This document shows, in pieces, positions 24,030 to 36,459 of a DNA stretch of 64,000 nt (positions within the stretch are counted from its first letter, which is position 1; the number at the start of each line of letters is the position of its first letter). Where the stretch lies: contig NC_034410.1 of assembly GCF_002078875.1 (NCBI RefSeq), positions 101,296,556 through 101,360,555 on the forward strand, written 5' to 3'. The notes under the pieces were generated by a model that had not been told where the DNA came from, did no database searches, and saw nothing but the letters and a program-made list of their open reading frames with translations. Source of the DNA: Numida meleagris. Its lineage: Eukaryota > Chordata > Aves > Galliformes > Numididae. The position numbers and the translations under genes were made by a program.

Positions 24030-27000
24030 ACACAAGCCTGGAGCAGGGTTAGAAAAATTGTAGGAGGGAGGATGCATCCACCAGCCAATTTCTGAAAGCC
24101 GAGAATTTGGGCTGGGAAAGGATGTTGTTTTCAGGCAGGATCTGCTCTTCCTTGTGCACTACCTCCCAGCCCCTTAGTGACAGGCCAGGGAATAGCTGGT
24201 GGGACAACTCAGGCACTGCCATATTCATTGGCTCCTTCTCTTTTGTCCCTCTGATGGCTCCAGCCAATAAAACACACGTAGACATTCACAGTATCAGAAG
24301 AATTATTCCCTTTTCCTTGATTTTTTTTCCCTTAACTCAGCTTCATCCCATGCCTGAACTGATATTCAGGGTCTTTGAGTACATATGGGGTTTCACTGCA
24401 GCAGTCATACAACCAACAACACTACAGTACAATTTCCTTGCTAAGATGCAATGGTGTAAGCTGGTATAGTAAGACACTTCATGATTTACTGCCATTGAGG
24501 GATGGATCCAAACAACTGCATTCTTCTTTGTCTCCACAGCTAGATGACGGTCTTTTTTTTTTTTTCATCTCAGATTTGATGGATTGCTCTGAATATTTTC
24601 AGGCTTCGTTTTTGTTTTGTCACCTAAGTGTAGTGGTGATAATTGTCAAAAAATGTGGAATTTACTTCCTTCGGGAAACCTGTCTTTTTGTCTTCAAAAC
24701 CCAGGCTCCAACTAGCATATTAAAATAGGCTTAGCATTTACAAAATGTTTCAGAACCACAGTCATTTTCTTCATTCACATTAGTCAGAGGGACAGTTCTA
24801 TCTCAACAAGCAGCAAAAAATAGACAGTGATGCTCCCGAGCTCATATTGCATAAACTGGTTAATGTAAGCTAGCCAAACTCTGTTAGCACATTAGTGTAA
24901 CAGGACCCATTATTCATGGGATGTCCCAATTATCCTCCTTAGTTTGGAAAAATCCTCAATCCTAAACTCTTTTAAATGCCAGGAGTCAGCTAAAAGTTGG
25001 GTGTTGTGCAATATTCCAGCAGTGAGGGGGAAGCTGGGCTCTTTCTGCCCCTGCACTGGCCACAGGGAACATTCTCAGACTCACTCCAGCACAAGCAATT
25101 GCCAGTAACGCAGCACTGAGGAGAACTCCTCAAAAACATCCCTTCAAGAGCCAATCAGGCTCCTTGGTCTGCTGCTGCTCCTGCATGCTATGGCAGCTCG
25201 GAGTGTGCAAGAGTTGTCAAATGGTGGCCATGCATAGGCGAGCAATTTGCTGGAAGCTGTCAGGTTTGAAGGTCACCCAGTGGATCTGCAGCAGCCCCAA
25301 AGGATCACTAGGTCACATCCTCCTGATCGTCATACAACATTATGCTCCACTAGATGGATGCTACTGGTGTTAAAAGCAGGGAGTATTTAATTAAGGAGCT
25401 TTCAGGCTTCGTGAAGAACACCTCCCAAAGAAAATGAAGTGCTTCTGAGGGCTAGCAGACAGATGTTTTCTTTCTCCTTTCTGTGGCCTGGGACCAGGGT
25501 GCTAGTTAGCACACAATCTTTTACATTTTCTAAGCTTGACCAGATTAGTCTTCATATCCAACATGCTGAAAGAAAGTCACTTGTGCAACAGTTCTTGGGG
25601 CTGGTCTTTTATTCATCCCTAAGCTGTTAACCCAGTCCTTACTGGACCCACATCTCAGGGAGCCCAGGCTGGGCTGATGACAAACACACAAGAAGGAGGC
25701 CTTGTCACTGCAAATGGTGTCACTGGAACTTCTCACCAGTTCAATGTATCTTCATGCTTTCTGGCACTGGAGCTGTTGCGGGACCAACTGATCTCTCTCT
25801 TGGTTCAGTCAGGAGCACAAGTTGTCTATGATTTGTGAACAAGGAATCAGGCAAGCTATAGTTTGGGAAAGGAACAGTAAAGACTCAATCTTCCACCAAA
25901 GAAGGATGTCTGTAGAGCTTTTCAGTGAAAATGCTCCTTCTGGTGTGGCCTGCACATTCATTTTGTGCAGGAACAAGCCCTATTTCTCTCCAGATGTGTG
26001 AAGCGGGGAGGATACCGAAGAGGCAAGCCAAGAGAAGAATGCAGAGCACTCCCTGAAGAGTTGTGGCCTGGAAATTAGGCAGAAGATATCTTGTAGCATT
26101 GTTTGTTTTGCATGGCTGTTGGATTTCCCTTTGCTGAAGGGCTTGTGGAGCCTTTTCATTTAGTGCAGCCAGCAAGAAGCAGCTGGGGGCGGTGGCCATG
26201 CAGATTAGTAGTCTGTGAAATAATAAGCTCCATACAACCCATGTACGTTGACTGCTATAGCTGATGGAAAGTAAGATGACCGTTTCTCACAAAATGACCA
26301 CTGTCTCCTTGCAGGTGTCAAGTTGGAGTCATTCAGCAACATGTAAAAGAATTCTTGGCATTTAAGATAGTAAAGTAAGTCAGTTCTAAATCAGTGATGC
26401 TAAACCATCATGGAAATGAGCTAAAACTGTAGTTTGGGCAAGATGCTGCCAGGTGATGATGTTATGCTTACATGACAGCTCTAAAATGAACCTAGAAGGA
26501 CTTCAAGATTTTAAGCCTAAAATTGAGAGATGGAAAACACAGATTCAGCTGATTAATCCTAGAGACCCACAGCTTCCTAGCCATCTCTTTTTGGCCCAAA
26601 TGCTGCCCCTGCCTTGCAGGGATTCAAGCTGCGTAACTGCTGGACAGAAGAGGCCTGACCATGAGGCCAGGAAAAGTGGGCAGATGAAGACTTTGGCCTT
26701 GTCTAGCTGCTATTACTACACATTACCTGTACCGAACCTGAAGGTGCACAGTCCTTTGTTGGATGTGGCCTAAGGTTTATTAATCACATTGAGTGAACAC
26801 TACCCCAGCCCAAATATTTTGCCACAAAGGCATATATTAAAATAACTTTATTTGACCAGTTTTCTCTCTCTGCTTTATTGAGTTTTTGTAAATGATCCCC
26901 TTGCTGGAAAAATGGCACACTGTAAGCAAATATTGTAGATTATTCACACTACAGTTCACACACTATTCCAATGGGCCCTAGAGGGAAAAAAAATATACTA

Positions 27001-28900
27001 GAGTAGGATGCTGGGAAACTGTCTTTTATTCACTGTTAACTTCAGCAAGGGTGAGACAGTCCAAGAGGCTGGAGAAAAATCTTGTGACATGTGCAAAACA
27101 TTCCCGGTTGCTCACTGGAAAAAATCTGCACTTATTAGGAGTAAGGGATTCCTGACTGATAGAAGAACATGACTCTGCTCTTCACTGAACTCTTAGCATT
27201 GCAACTCGTCTGCACTTGAGAGTTGAAAACAACAATCTGAGAACTGGTCTGATACAAAATTTCTTACTGCTACCTCATACTACCTCAGGAACTGTAGGTT
27301 GCTTTTCTCTCTTGCTTTGTTGTCTCCAGTTCCCTGGGAAACTAAGGCACATATAATGAGTATTTGCATTTACCCCATCTATCAGACTATCATCAGTTAA
27401 GGTCATTTGAAGCCAAACAAAAACAATAAACAAATAAAAAACAGCTTACTTCACGAGCTCATTCGTGAAAACTAAATTAATTTTAGAGGTCAGTAGTGAC
27501 AGGTACAATGCATGTTATTTTTCTTGAAGGAGGGATGTCCAGTTCTAGGCTTACTGGCAGTGCTTGTGAGCTGCACTGGACTGCAGCCCCAGGATCCTGG
27601 TGAGGTTCCTCTGATGCTATGCCAGGTCTTCCCCAAGGGAAATCTGTTCCTCTTTTTAGGTATGAGCCTCTGCCCAATGCAATATTTACAGCATACTTGT
27701 TTCACAGAATCTCATCTAGAGCTATAATTACATTCAGAAATGCAATGAATTACATTAGTGTCTTTCTGAAAATAGTTCAAATGCTTTGGAAATGATGACA
27801 ATGTGAATAAAGAGATCCTTGAATACATTAATGAAATTAGGACAGCATAAACTCACTGATACTGGTGTAAATTCACTGATTTTGGTGGCATTATTTCCGA
27901 TTTTGACACTGATACTGGCATAAGCCAGAACAGAACCTGGTCATTAGTGTTTTCCAGGGTTTAGAAGGATATAATGCATAAAACTTAATGCTTTTCAGCC
28001 CAGACTTTGTAGTTGCGTACACTCGTCTGAATTCCTCTTTTATAATGGCCAAGCCATTAGAAGGAGACCTTTCCTACCCCTTCTAGCATGTAGCGCATTA
28101 ATAAATCAAATGATTTCTCGCTGGCCACAGAAAGTTGGCCTGAAAAAAAATAATCTATAATATGCAGGCTATGTAGCTGTGATCTCCTTTACTGTAACAA
28201 CATGGTTCTGTGTGTTGCATATGTAATAGTTGTTTAAAGAAAACATAAAATCAATATTCTTTTAGAAGAAAACTTTCTAGTTGAAAAGATGTAGCAATAG
28301 CCATGCATGTAATATAGTTTAACAATCTTAAATATTCCAGACAGGAAAAGTTTTTTGTCAAAGTCTCTGACAGTTTAAACTTTAAAGCTTCAGCAAAACT
28401 TTTAAACTTTTAAACTTTGAACCTGTTTGAACTTCATTTGATTTATGAATTATTAAATGTACCACTGAAATTCACCGTCTTTATTTTCATCTAGTAAAGA
28501 TTTTTTGTTTAAAAGCTGCAGATGAAGAGTGGGAATGAAGGAAATGCAGCCCGAGGAGATTATAGCGCGGTTTTATCAGAACAGCATTCCTCTCAGCTGT
28601 ATAAAACAAAAATCCAGTAAAATATTTAGAAGTAGGAGAGATAAAGGACTAAAACTGGTATATACAAAGTGCGGGGAAAATGAATGCTAACTGGAAAGCC
28701 GGATTAGACAAGATTTTGAAAATTAGATATCTCTAAATTAATTATTTAACTCTTCCTTCATGACGTGCTCAGTTTTTATATGTCAGGATTAAGAGAAGGG
28801 CACCACCAAGGTTAACGGTGTCTTTAAAATTAAGTGGAGGGCAGTGGGAAGGAGGAAGGCATTACTTTAGAAAGTTTCTCTGGAGGAAACAAATCTATGG
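24030..28900. other. Unique noncoding stretch, no gene recognised
   Basis: No recognised gene or repeat. A splice-like pair exists on the plus strand at 26315-26374 (acceptor CTGTCTCCTTGCAG, donor GTAAGT, one open frame reading CQVGVIQQHVKEF...), but it stands alone. At 27410-27445 there is an A-rich simple tract. From 28000 to 28800 the sequence is AT-rich with TAATTAATTATTTAA near 28736 and TGACGTG near 28762, possibly regulatory. Confidence 0.5.
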
Positions 28901-28929
28901 AAAGGGAAATGCCCTGAATGGCTCCCAGA

Positions 28930-29350
28930 GTTCTGAGCCAGAGTGCCGGCTGTAATTTATGTCCTGGCTGACAAGGGACCTGCTTAAATCATGGCGCTCA
29001 AACCAGCTAGGTATAAAATGGGGAGGCCGAGTGGTCAGCACCACTGCTGCGGCAGCACTCACACAAATCTAATCACATCCCTCAGGCTTCGTCCCAGTGC
29101 GGTCTGGTTACCGCACAACCCCGTGGGAGCACGAGGATCCCAGGGGGATCTCTCTGAAAGCCTGTAGGAAAGTCAGTCCTGGAAGAGGCACAGAGAGAAC
29201 GTGGCGGCAGTCTGTGCACAGGCGGCGGGTATTTATAGCCCGTGTCTGAATGAGGCTGTACAGATGCAGTTTATCTGGGAGTGCTAGATACTGTCTGCAT
29301 ATTGATGATCCCTTGCTTGCAGGATAAAAGGAGAAATAAATAGAAGGCAA
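28930..29350. promoter_or_regulatory. Promoter- or enhancer-like segment with TATA box and RUNX-type dyad
   Basis: TATAAAATGGGG lies at 29012-29023, a good TATA box with GC-richer sequence behind it. At 29097-29116 there is a perfect inverted repeat GTGCGGT-CTGGTT-ACCGCAC, two facing RUNX-type TGCGGT sites. TATTTATAG, MEF2-like, lies at 29230-29238. The block is locally GC-richer than its AT-rich surroundings. It sits about 0.9 kb upstream of the candidate exon at 29921. Promoter activity is an inference from motifs only. Confidence 0.3.
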
Positions 29351-29920
29351 ACCCACTCACTGGCTATTTAATGAATTGTAGAAGTCTGCTCTGCCAGGAT
29401 CCTAAGTGCTGAGTCCCCAGGGAAGGCACCATCCCCTGCCAGGGAGCAGAGTCGTGCTGGGAGAACGGGGGCAGGGGAGAGCTGAGAGGGGAATTGGGTT
29501 GCTCTAGCCTTCCTGAATGCCTTCCAGCAACTATTGTCGCAGGGCAATCACGTTAATAAGGCCAGAGATAAAACGGATAAAGCACACTGGGGAAACTGAA
29601 TGAAACTGGAGCTGCATGAATGCTGTAATACCCAAACTTGGCAAACATGTAATGTCAACAGCCTAAGTTGCAACTGAGCTTCTGAACTTGCAGTAAAAGA
29701 AATAGAAGACCGGGGTAAAAATGAGAAAGGACTGGGGAAGAGGGAGGCCAGAAACAATGTACTCCTCAGCCTGTACATGCAGCCATTGCAATAACCTGTG
29801 CAGCATCCTCATGTTACACATGGAGAACAAGGTCTTAAGCAGGAGGAGAAACTAGATATGCAAGTATTCTTTCTCTAATAAGGAGGTTTTTGTTTGTCTC
29901 TTTCCTTATACTCTGTTCAG

Positions 29921-30005
29921 GATGATGTCTTCTTGCAGAAGAAAAGGTGGGGAGATTCTACCAGCATCCAGCTGGAGCAGAAAATCAAGGCTATTCATGA
30001 GCAAG
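29921..30005 (+). other. Candidate exon 1 of a tentative spliced transcript
   Basis: An acceptor with a good pyrimidine tract (GTCTCTTTCCTTATACTCTGTTCAG ending at 29920, shown in parts) is followed by 85 bp and a strong donor CAAG|GTGAGC. One frame reads DDVFLQKKRWGDSTS... then IQLEQKIKAIHEQ, a charged, helix-forming, protein-like string; a second frame starting ATGATG is also open. A nearer alternative acceptor TTCTTGCAG ends at 29937. I do not recognise the peptide. If the first frame is used, it ends after the first base of a codon, which fits the next candidate exon at 36307. Confidence 0.22.
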
Positions 30006-30504
30006 GTGAGCGGCACTGGGACACCACACACAAGTGAGTGCCCTACAGTGTAGTGTGACCGAGGACGGAGAATTAGGAGCTGTGAGCTGACTTAAATCAG
30101 AGCACTTCAATTTATCTGATATTAAGTGATTTTACTGAGGGGTTGCCTTCAGAATAGGGCTACTTGACATTTTTTGTGCTGGAGTGTATTTGCTTAGAAA
30201 TCTCAAAAACTGGAAGGTTTATGGATAATGGGAACTGCAGAGAGGTGCAAAGTCCAGCTATGGGACACTAAATCATGTGCAGAGGTTTGTAAATCGGTAA
30301 CCATATTAGTTCTGCAAGAGCATTCATGAACATAATGATAATAATTGAAGAATTGGGCATTTGGCATGAATTTAGTTACATTTTATGAGCAGAAAAAATA
30401 AAATTGCCATTATTTTGCAGTGCAAAAGGCATTTGCTCTTTAGTCCAAAGCAGTGCCCCAAAGGCTTTTCTTTAGCAAATGCATGCAGGGACATGGCTCA
30501 GGTA

Positions 30505-30745
30505 GGATGAGGAGGAATGGCCTCAAGTAGCACCAGGTTGAATATTAGGAAAAACTTCTTCTTCAAAAGAGGGGTGAGGATGCTCAGGGAGGTGGTAGAA
30601 TCACAGCTGCTGGAGGTGTTCAAGGAACTTGTAGATGTGGTACTTAGGGACATGGGTTTAGTGGCAATATTGGTAGTAGGTGGATAGCTGGACTAGATGA
30701 TCATAGAGGACTTTTCCAACCTTAATGATTCTATGATTCTATGAA
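30505..30745 (+). mobile_element. CR1 LINE tail, plus strand
   Basis: A 5'-truncated CR1 3' end: AGGAAAAACTTCTTCTTC, GGTGAGGATGCTCAGGGAGGTGG, GCTGGAGGTGTTCAAGGAAC, then TTGGTAGTAGGTGGATAGCTGGACTAGATGATC and TTCCAACCTTAATGATTCTATGATTCTATG at 30715-30745. The GTGGCAATATTGGTAGTAGGTGGA segment is shared with the copy at 50090-50318 and separates these two from the tails at 2774 and 11150. Confidence 0.93.
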
Positions 30746-30749
30746 ATTA

Positions 30750-32150
30750 GGGAGAGCAATGTCACTGGGTGATTCTTACCTCCTAGGTATGGCTACCTCA
30801 GTTGTATCCTCTCTGTGATTGAAGCTCAGCACTCCTTGACTGTGTGGTGTTTGGGAACCGAGGCTGTGGTTGTCATCCTCCACAGTACAGGCCTTCAGGA
30901 ACAATGCCTTAGAGACATAATGCATGTTTGAATTCTGAAGACAGCTTCTTAACTTGGGACAGAATCAAAAAAAGCCTTACCTTGAAAGGTAGGTGGAATG
31001 GGCAATACACTGATAACTGTTGTTGTGTGTCCATGGGAGAGGGCTGACCAGAAGGGCCATGACAAGAGTCTCTGCAATGGTTTGTTCCACCACTTTTCAT
31101 TTGTGCTGTCTCTAGGGATGCACTGAGACAATTGCAACTCAAGATGGAGAGTGGATTTTAAGTCTTTTTCATGAAATCCAAGGGAAAGAGAAAGAATTAA
31201 ATAATGCTCAGTGCACTAAAGCTCAGGAGACTGGAAACCATCTCAGCTTTCAGTGTGGAAAAAGCAGATATCTCCCATCCACACAGTCAGTGCTCTTACA
31301 ATGCACCCTAAGAGCAGGCTCAGATCAAAGGGGCTTTCTGGATGAAATCACAGCAGGTTTGTGTATAAACATGTCCCCTCTCATCCCTGACCGCTCTGGG
31401 ATCAATTTCTCTATCAGCAGCTCCATTCAAGACGTGGACCTGTGAGTAGCAATGGGGGCTTCCAAACTGGGCTGCCTGGGGGATCTGCAGATCAAAAGGC
31501 ACTGTTGACCAGAGGAAAAAAGTTTCCTCATTTCTCTTGTGTTACCCATAGTGTTATTTTAAAAATAAACTAATTGTCACTTTGGCTTCTTCGCAGCCTT
31601 TCTGTTTTGTGCACTCTCTGAAATTTCCATTGGTGCCCTGACCCAGCCAGGGGCTTTGAATGAGCTCCATAGGAAATGGGTCAGTCCAGAGCAGCCTAAC
31701 CCAGAGATCTGTCGCTAAAATCAGGCCTGCACTTCAGGAAACAACTGGGCTGGAAAAAAAAAGAGAAAAAAAAAGAGGAAAAAAAGGGGCTTTGCTCGGG
31801 CAAATCTATGCAAAACTCAAGGAAACTGGGTACTTTGTGGACAATCAAAAGAAATATTTAATAGTGGAATCTGTGACTCACGGAAATGGGTTTTAACTAT
31901 TCTTCCCAAGCACAAAGACAGAGGAAAGCACACTGCTGTGCAGGTAGAGAGCGGCTGCTGTGGACTCAGTCCCTTCAGCTTCCAGCCCGCTTGAACAGAA
32001 ATTGGTTGCAGAGATCAGAAAGCGCTGCAAGGCCAAAAGACTTCAACAGTGAAAATGTGTGTTTGCAAGCATGTTGCTAAAGCTCTGAGACCTCCCACCT
32101 TCTGTTTCCTTTGCCTTTTATAAATGTGTATGGTTTCCTGGGGACTCCTT
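30750..32150. other. Unique noncoding stretch
   Basis: No gene recognised. A purine-rich low-complexity run (AAAAAAAAGAGAAAAAAAAAG type) lies at about 31753-31788. Short open frames only. Confidence 0.55.
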
Positions 32151-33420
32151 CCAGTGCTCGTCACCCCAGGAGGCTTGCAGCCTGCCTGGCTCTGCCATTC
32201 CCCCCTCCAGGGGCCACGGTCTCAAGCACCTTAAGGTGTGCGAAGGGGTGAAGGGATAGGCACTGCCCTGAAAAAGCCAAGAGGTTGTGCCCCCACCCAA
32301 ACACATGTCAACCTGGGGGCTGCGGGCCTAGGAGGCCGTGTCATGGAGGCGTGCCAGTGGGATGGGGTGCGTGTCGGTCTGGCCTCTCCTCCCAAAAATT
32401 TTGGCCAAGAGGCCTCCTCCCTCTCTTCCTGCTAAGCATTTGAAATATTTCCACCCTGAAGTGGACCAGTTTCTCCCGACACTTGTAGTGCTTGGCAAAC
32501 AGCTGTGGCCCGGTACATCCCGTCCAGGGTGGGCAAAAGGGGGAAGGTGGCTCCTGGCCCTCCCCAGCCTGGGTCCTGGCGGCCCCCCCAAAGTATGCAG
32601 TGGGCGTGCGCCTCCCCGAAGTGTGTGTTTTGGATGAGGCAGCGCATCAGCTGCCTGGTATCAGCGCTGCGGCTCCGGCGGGGCGGGATGGAGGCTGAGC
32701 AGAGCCAGGCTCGGGAGGGTCAAGTACAGGTTGCTGCAGGAAAGAGCCGGGGGAGGGGAGCCCGGGTCACTCCTCTCCCTGCTGTCTCTCTTTTTCTCTT
32801 TTTCCTTTTTATTCTCTTTTTTTTTTCATCTTCCCCCCACCCTTTTTCCTTCTTGACCCCCCCCCTCCAGCAGCAGAAGGGGATGTTGGGACTATTCCAT
32901 CAGTGTGGTATGTCTGTATAAACATCATTAGCTCCTATGAGCTGACACGCTGGAGATTTTCATTTTGTCTTACAAATCGCTCCCTTCCACAATAAAAATA
33001 CCACGCATATTAGACTGGATATTCTAGGAGGGAAAATTGAGATGTTTATTCTCTCTGCCTTTGATCTCTAGCAAAGCAAAAAGCGATCTCAGCAGAGGAC
33101 TACCACCCCAAGGAGGAGAGCTTGAGGGTCTCCCTGAGGGCCGTGGTGTGAATGTAGGGCCGTTGGCCTGGCCGTGGGCATGGGGCAGTGAGCAGGGAGC
33201 CAGACATTGACCTGTGCTGCCGCCAGTCCAGCAGAAAGGCCCCAGGCTCAGCACCGCTCTCCAGAGCAGCCCAGAGAGGCTGAGCAAGGCTAGGCCAGCA
33301 TGAAATACCTCATCTCTGGTGTGCCTGTGGGGCCCACCTGAGCCCATCCCATCCTGTCCCATCCCATTCCATTCCAGTGTGCCATCTGTTCCCTGTCTGT
33401 GGGGTGGTGATGGCAAACAG
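32150..33420. other. GC-rich block with polypyrimidine tract
   Basis: A GC-rich block with overlapping open frames on both strands (138 codons at 32505-32921, 174 codons on the minus strand at 33024-33548). None has a known domain, and GC-richness alone lengthens frames. CpG is locally enriched at 32560-32760, including a GC-box-like GGGGCGGG at 32679-32686. A long C/T tract at about 32780-32870 ends in CCTCCAGCAG, acceptor-like. CCCATCCCATT-type tandem words lie at 33345-33376. Whether this marks a promoter is open. Confidence 0.4.
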
Positions 33421-36300
33421 GGAGCTCTGGCACATGTGCTTCCCTCAGCCACTTCCCCCTTATCCCCATTTGCTCTGGCAGCAGAATGGCGTTTCAGTGA
33501 CAGGCAGATCTCCATACTCATCTTCTTCAAAGGCCCTTCCAAGGCCATGTTGCCTCACCGGGTTTGCTTCTCTTTTTTTCACTCATTCTTGGGGGATCAT
33601 GACACTCAGTGATGTATTTATTCCCAGCCCAGCATCAATAAAAGCAGCAAGGCCTGCTTGCCCAGCTCCACAGGGGAAGGCAGCACTCAGCACATCACGT
33701 CAGCTCTTGCAAACCTTTGTGGCAAAACTTCAGTTGAGCTAAGTCCTACATCCCAAAGACTGAAAGTCCAGGGACCTACCCTCACCTCGGGCTTCCCATG
33801 CCTTCTCTTTTTGCTCTCAGTACTGTGCTTTTGTCTCTTTCTAGTGGTCTCTGTGTACCAATGAAACGCCTATGAATGACCAAAGCCCATTTAATTAGGG
33901 ACACTTGCAGCAGCAAAATGTGCAGATGCCGGACCAGAACCTGCTGTTTGCAGCAGTCCCTGATTGCATGACCAGGAAGGCCTGCCATGAGAAGAAGAGC
34001 TGGTTCAGTTACTAGCGTGAAGCTCACAAATACCAAATGTCAGCCTATTCCCTTCTGTGAGACTGCTCCTCCACGTGTGCCGCAGTGCAGACCTATTAGT
34101 CAGATCGCATTGGGTAATCTTTCCTTCTCATCCTTCAGCATTTCCTGTCCATACCTCAAACCTTCTTTCCATAAATCCCCAGGACAAGGGTGTGGGCAGA
34201 AAGCCCCTTGCACACTACTTCCCCCAGTTCCTTGTCTCAGAGGGGTTGTGCATTTGGATCCTTCCTGCCACTCGCTCTTTTGGAATTAATTATCGTGGAC
34301 TCAATGAGGCAGCTTCACTCATTTGTGATACTGTCTTTTCCTAGGCAAACAAACCATCTGCATCAAGAGCAAGTGCAGAGAGGGTTTTATCAGGTCTCCT
34401 ACATAAATGACTGTATTAAGTGGAAATCCATAGCTGCACAACAGCATGCTCCTACTGCAGAGACCTGCTTTCTACATTACCTTTTATATCTGAGTTACTT
34501 CATGGCTTTCAAGCCCTCCATTTTAGAGAAAGGTTGGGTAACCAAGGACAGCATTTTGCTTAATAGATGCCAAAAGCCAGAGGTTAAATACAGTTATCAT
34601 TTTGCCAGTGTCTGAGAATCTAGCCCTCATTCTTTGAATGCATTTTTATGCCATGTGACCATAGTCGAGGGACTGATAGGCCTGGAGCCCAAGTCACAAC
34701 CAAACAGTGAAGGAGTTAGGAATCTGCATTTCTCGGCTGGAGATGACAAACTGGAACCTTTTGATCCTCACTGAAAACAATAAGAAGGAAGGAAAAAAAA
34801 TGAAGTAATGAACCCAAAGGTCTTTGTTGAATTCATGTTACTCTTTTTATCCAAACAAGTGAAAATAGAGATCTCAAAATGTAGCTCTCTAACTACAAGG
34901 GAGGAAATGCCCACTTCCAGGTCTGGAAGATCTGTCCTCAGGAGGCCAAACTTGTGATTCCTGTGGTGTAAGATTTTCCCAAAGGATAGCAGTAGTAATT
35001 CCAATATCACTAATACATTAATGATGTGCATAATGCTGAAATCAGTACTTTGCATGATTTAAGAACATCTGGTTTGTAAGACCAGGCTCTCATTCCCTGC
35101 TGGGTCAGGTACAGTGGCTTCAATGACCCGGGGATTGCCTGTCCCACTGTTCATGTCAGACCCTTCAGCCCACCAAGTGATACAGCAGGCTGAATGCTCT
35201 TGCAGCAGTGATCAGACATCAGCTTTTCAATGCCAGGCATCCATGAATGACATCGTACAGAAGCAATGTGCCCTCAATTTTATCACCCGAGCTGCTTGAG
35301 TATCTCGAGTAAATAAAAAGAGAGGTTACTGTGATCACTTTTTCTTGTGGCTTCTGCATTCATTCAATATCAGTAGCTTAATAAATACCTAATTAGTAGA
35401 AGCCTGTATTTTTTTTAAGATAATATTGGTAGAAAGACAATTTTTAATTCAAATGTGCTAGCAATCACATAAAAATAAGGCAGTAATATTTTGTTTTTCC
35501 CAACTTGGGCTCAGTGGAACGAGCTGTAAATATCTATCTGAACTAATGAGATCTAATCTTGGATCTGCAGTAGAATAATAATCTGCAGTAGTAAGAATCA
35601 CTAGTAGAATATAAGCAACCATTTGCGAACATTTGTACAAGCCAAAGCTTAGTAAAATCATACAGACAATAATTTTGAATAAAGGCTCTTAAAAATACTG
35701 TAACTTGTTTGCTGACAGCTCACAAATAGAATAAGCCAGGCCCTCTAGATAAATTATTTGCAGTGAGTTCTTCACTTGGATCTAGTTCTCCTCCTCCTCC
35801 TCAGGCAGTATTTTTAAAGTGAACAGTCACTGATTATTCAGATTTTCAAGCCCAGGGATTTGGAAGCAAAAGGAGTTCACCAAAATGAGTGCGTACTTTT
35901 TTCTTTTTTTCTTTTTTTTTTTTTTCATGTTAATGTGAATTTCAATCTTAAACAAACACGCCTGCAATAAATTGGGACTTGAACAGGGCTCATCATGCAG
36001 AGCACCTAATGATGCAGCCCTGAAGCTAGGAACTGTTGTTCTTCTGAAAGGGACGCCAATGTGAAATTTTCATGCAGTGGAAAGTCTTGTGGGCAGACTT
36101 ATTGCACTGGCCACAAAGCAAACTGTAAAGCACTAAAAGGGATTTCCCCAAGGCTAGCTACTAGCACATGGCTTACATAAAAAATATGGCACATTCAAAA
36201 ACTAACATGGAACATTTAAAATGTGATTTTTTTTTATATCTGTCAAATATGAAATATGATAAAGTTTTCTATGGATGTATGAGAAATTACAAATTCTTAT
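33420..36300. other. Unique noncoding stretch
   Basis: No gene recognised. Open frames such as 34190-34615 (141 codons) and 34768-35055 on the minus strand have no recognisable domain. A T-rich low-complexity run lies at 35897-35926 (CTTTTTTTCTTTTTTTT-like). AT-rich sequence prevails from 35000 on. Confidence 0.55.
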
Positions 36301-36306
36301 TTACAG

Positions 36307-36359
36307 AGCTGCCTTCCAGTGACACATTCCTTCACACCAATGTCACCTGCAGAGGGGTT
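36307..36359 (+). other. Candidate exon 2 of a tentative spliced transcript
   Basis: AAATTCTTATTTACAG (acceptor, ends 36306), 53 bp, then donor GTAAGT at 36360. Preceded by one base from the earlier exon, the frame reads ELPSSDTFLHTNVTCRGV and ends on a codon boundary. The frame is also open through the flanking intron, so openness adds little. The product is unknown. Confidence 0.18.
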
Positions 36360-36459
36360 GTAAGTACCATTTTCCCTTTGCATTCTTTGCAAACCTTTGG
36401 TGACTGCAAAATCTTCCTCCAGCTTGAGCTTTGCTGCATGAGAAGTTTGTTTTAATGTT

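Noticed and set aside
26315..26374. Splice-like 60-bp segment, frame CQVGVIQQHVKEFLAFK
   Set aside because: Stands alone, and its end phase does not fit the preferred frame of the next candidate exon. One such pair is expected by chance every several kilobases.
32505..33548. Open frames of 138 and 174 codons on opposite strands in the GC-rich block
   Set aside because: Low stop frequency due to base composition, no domains, and low-complexity F/S- or P/G-rich translation.
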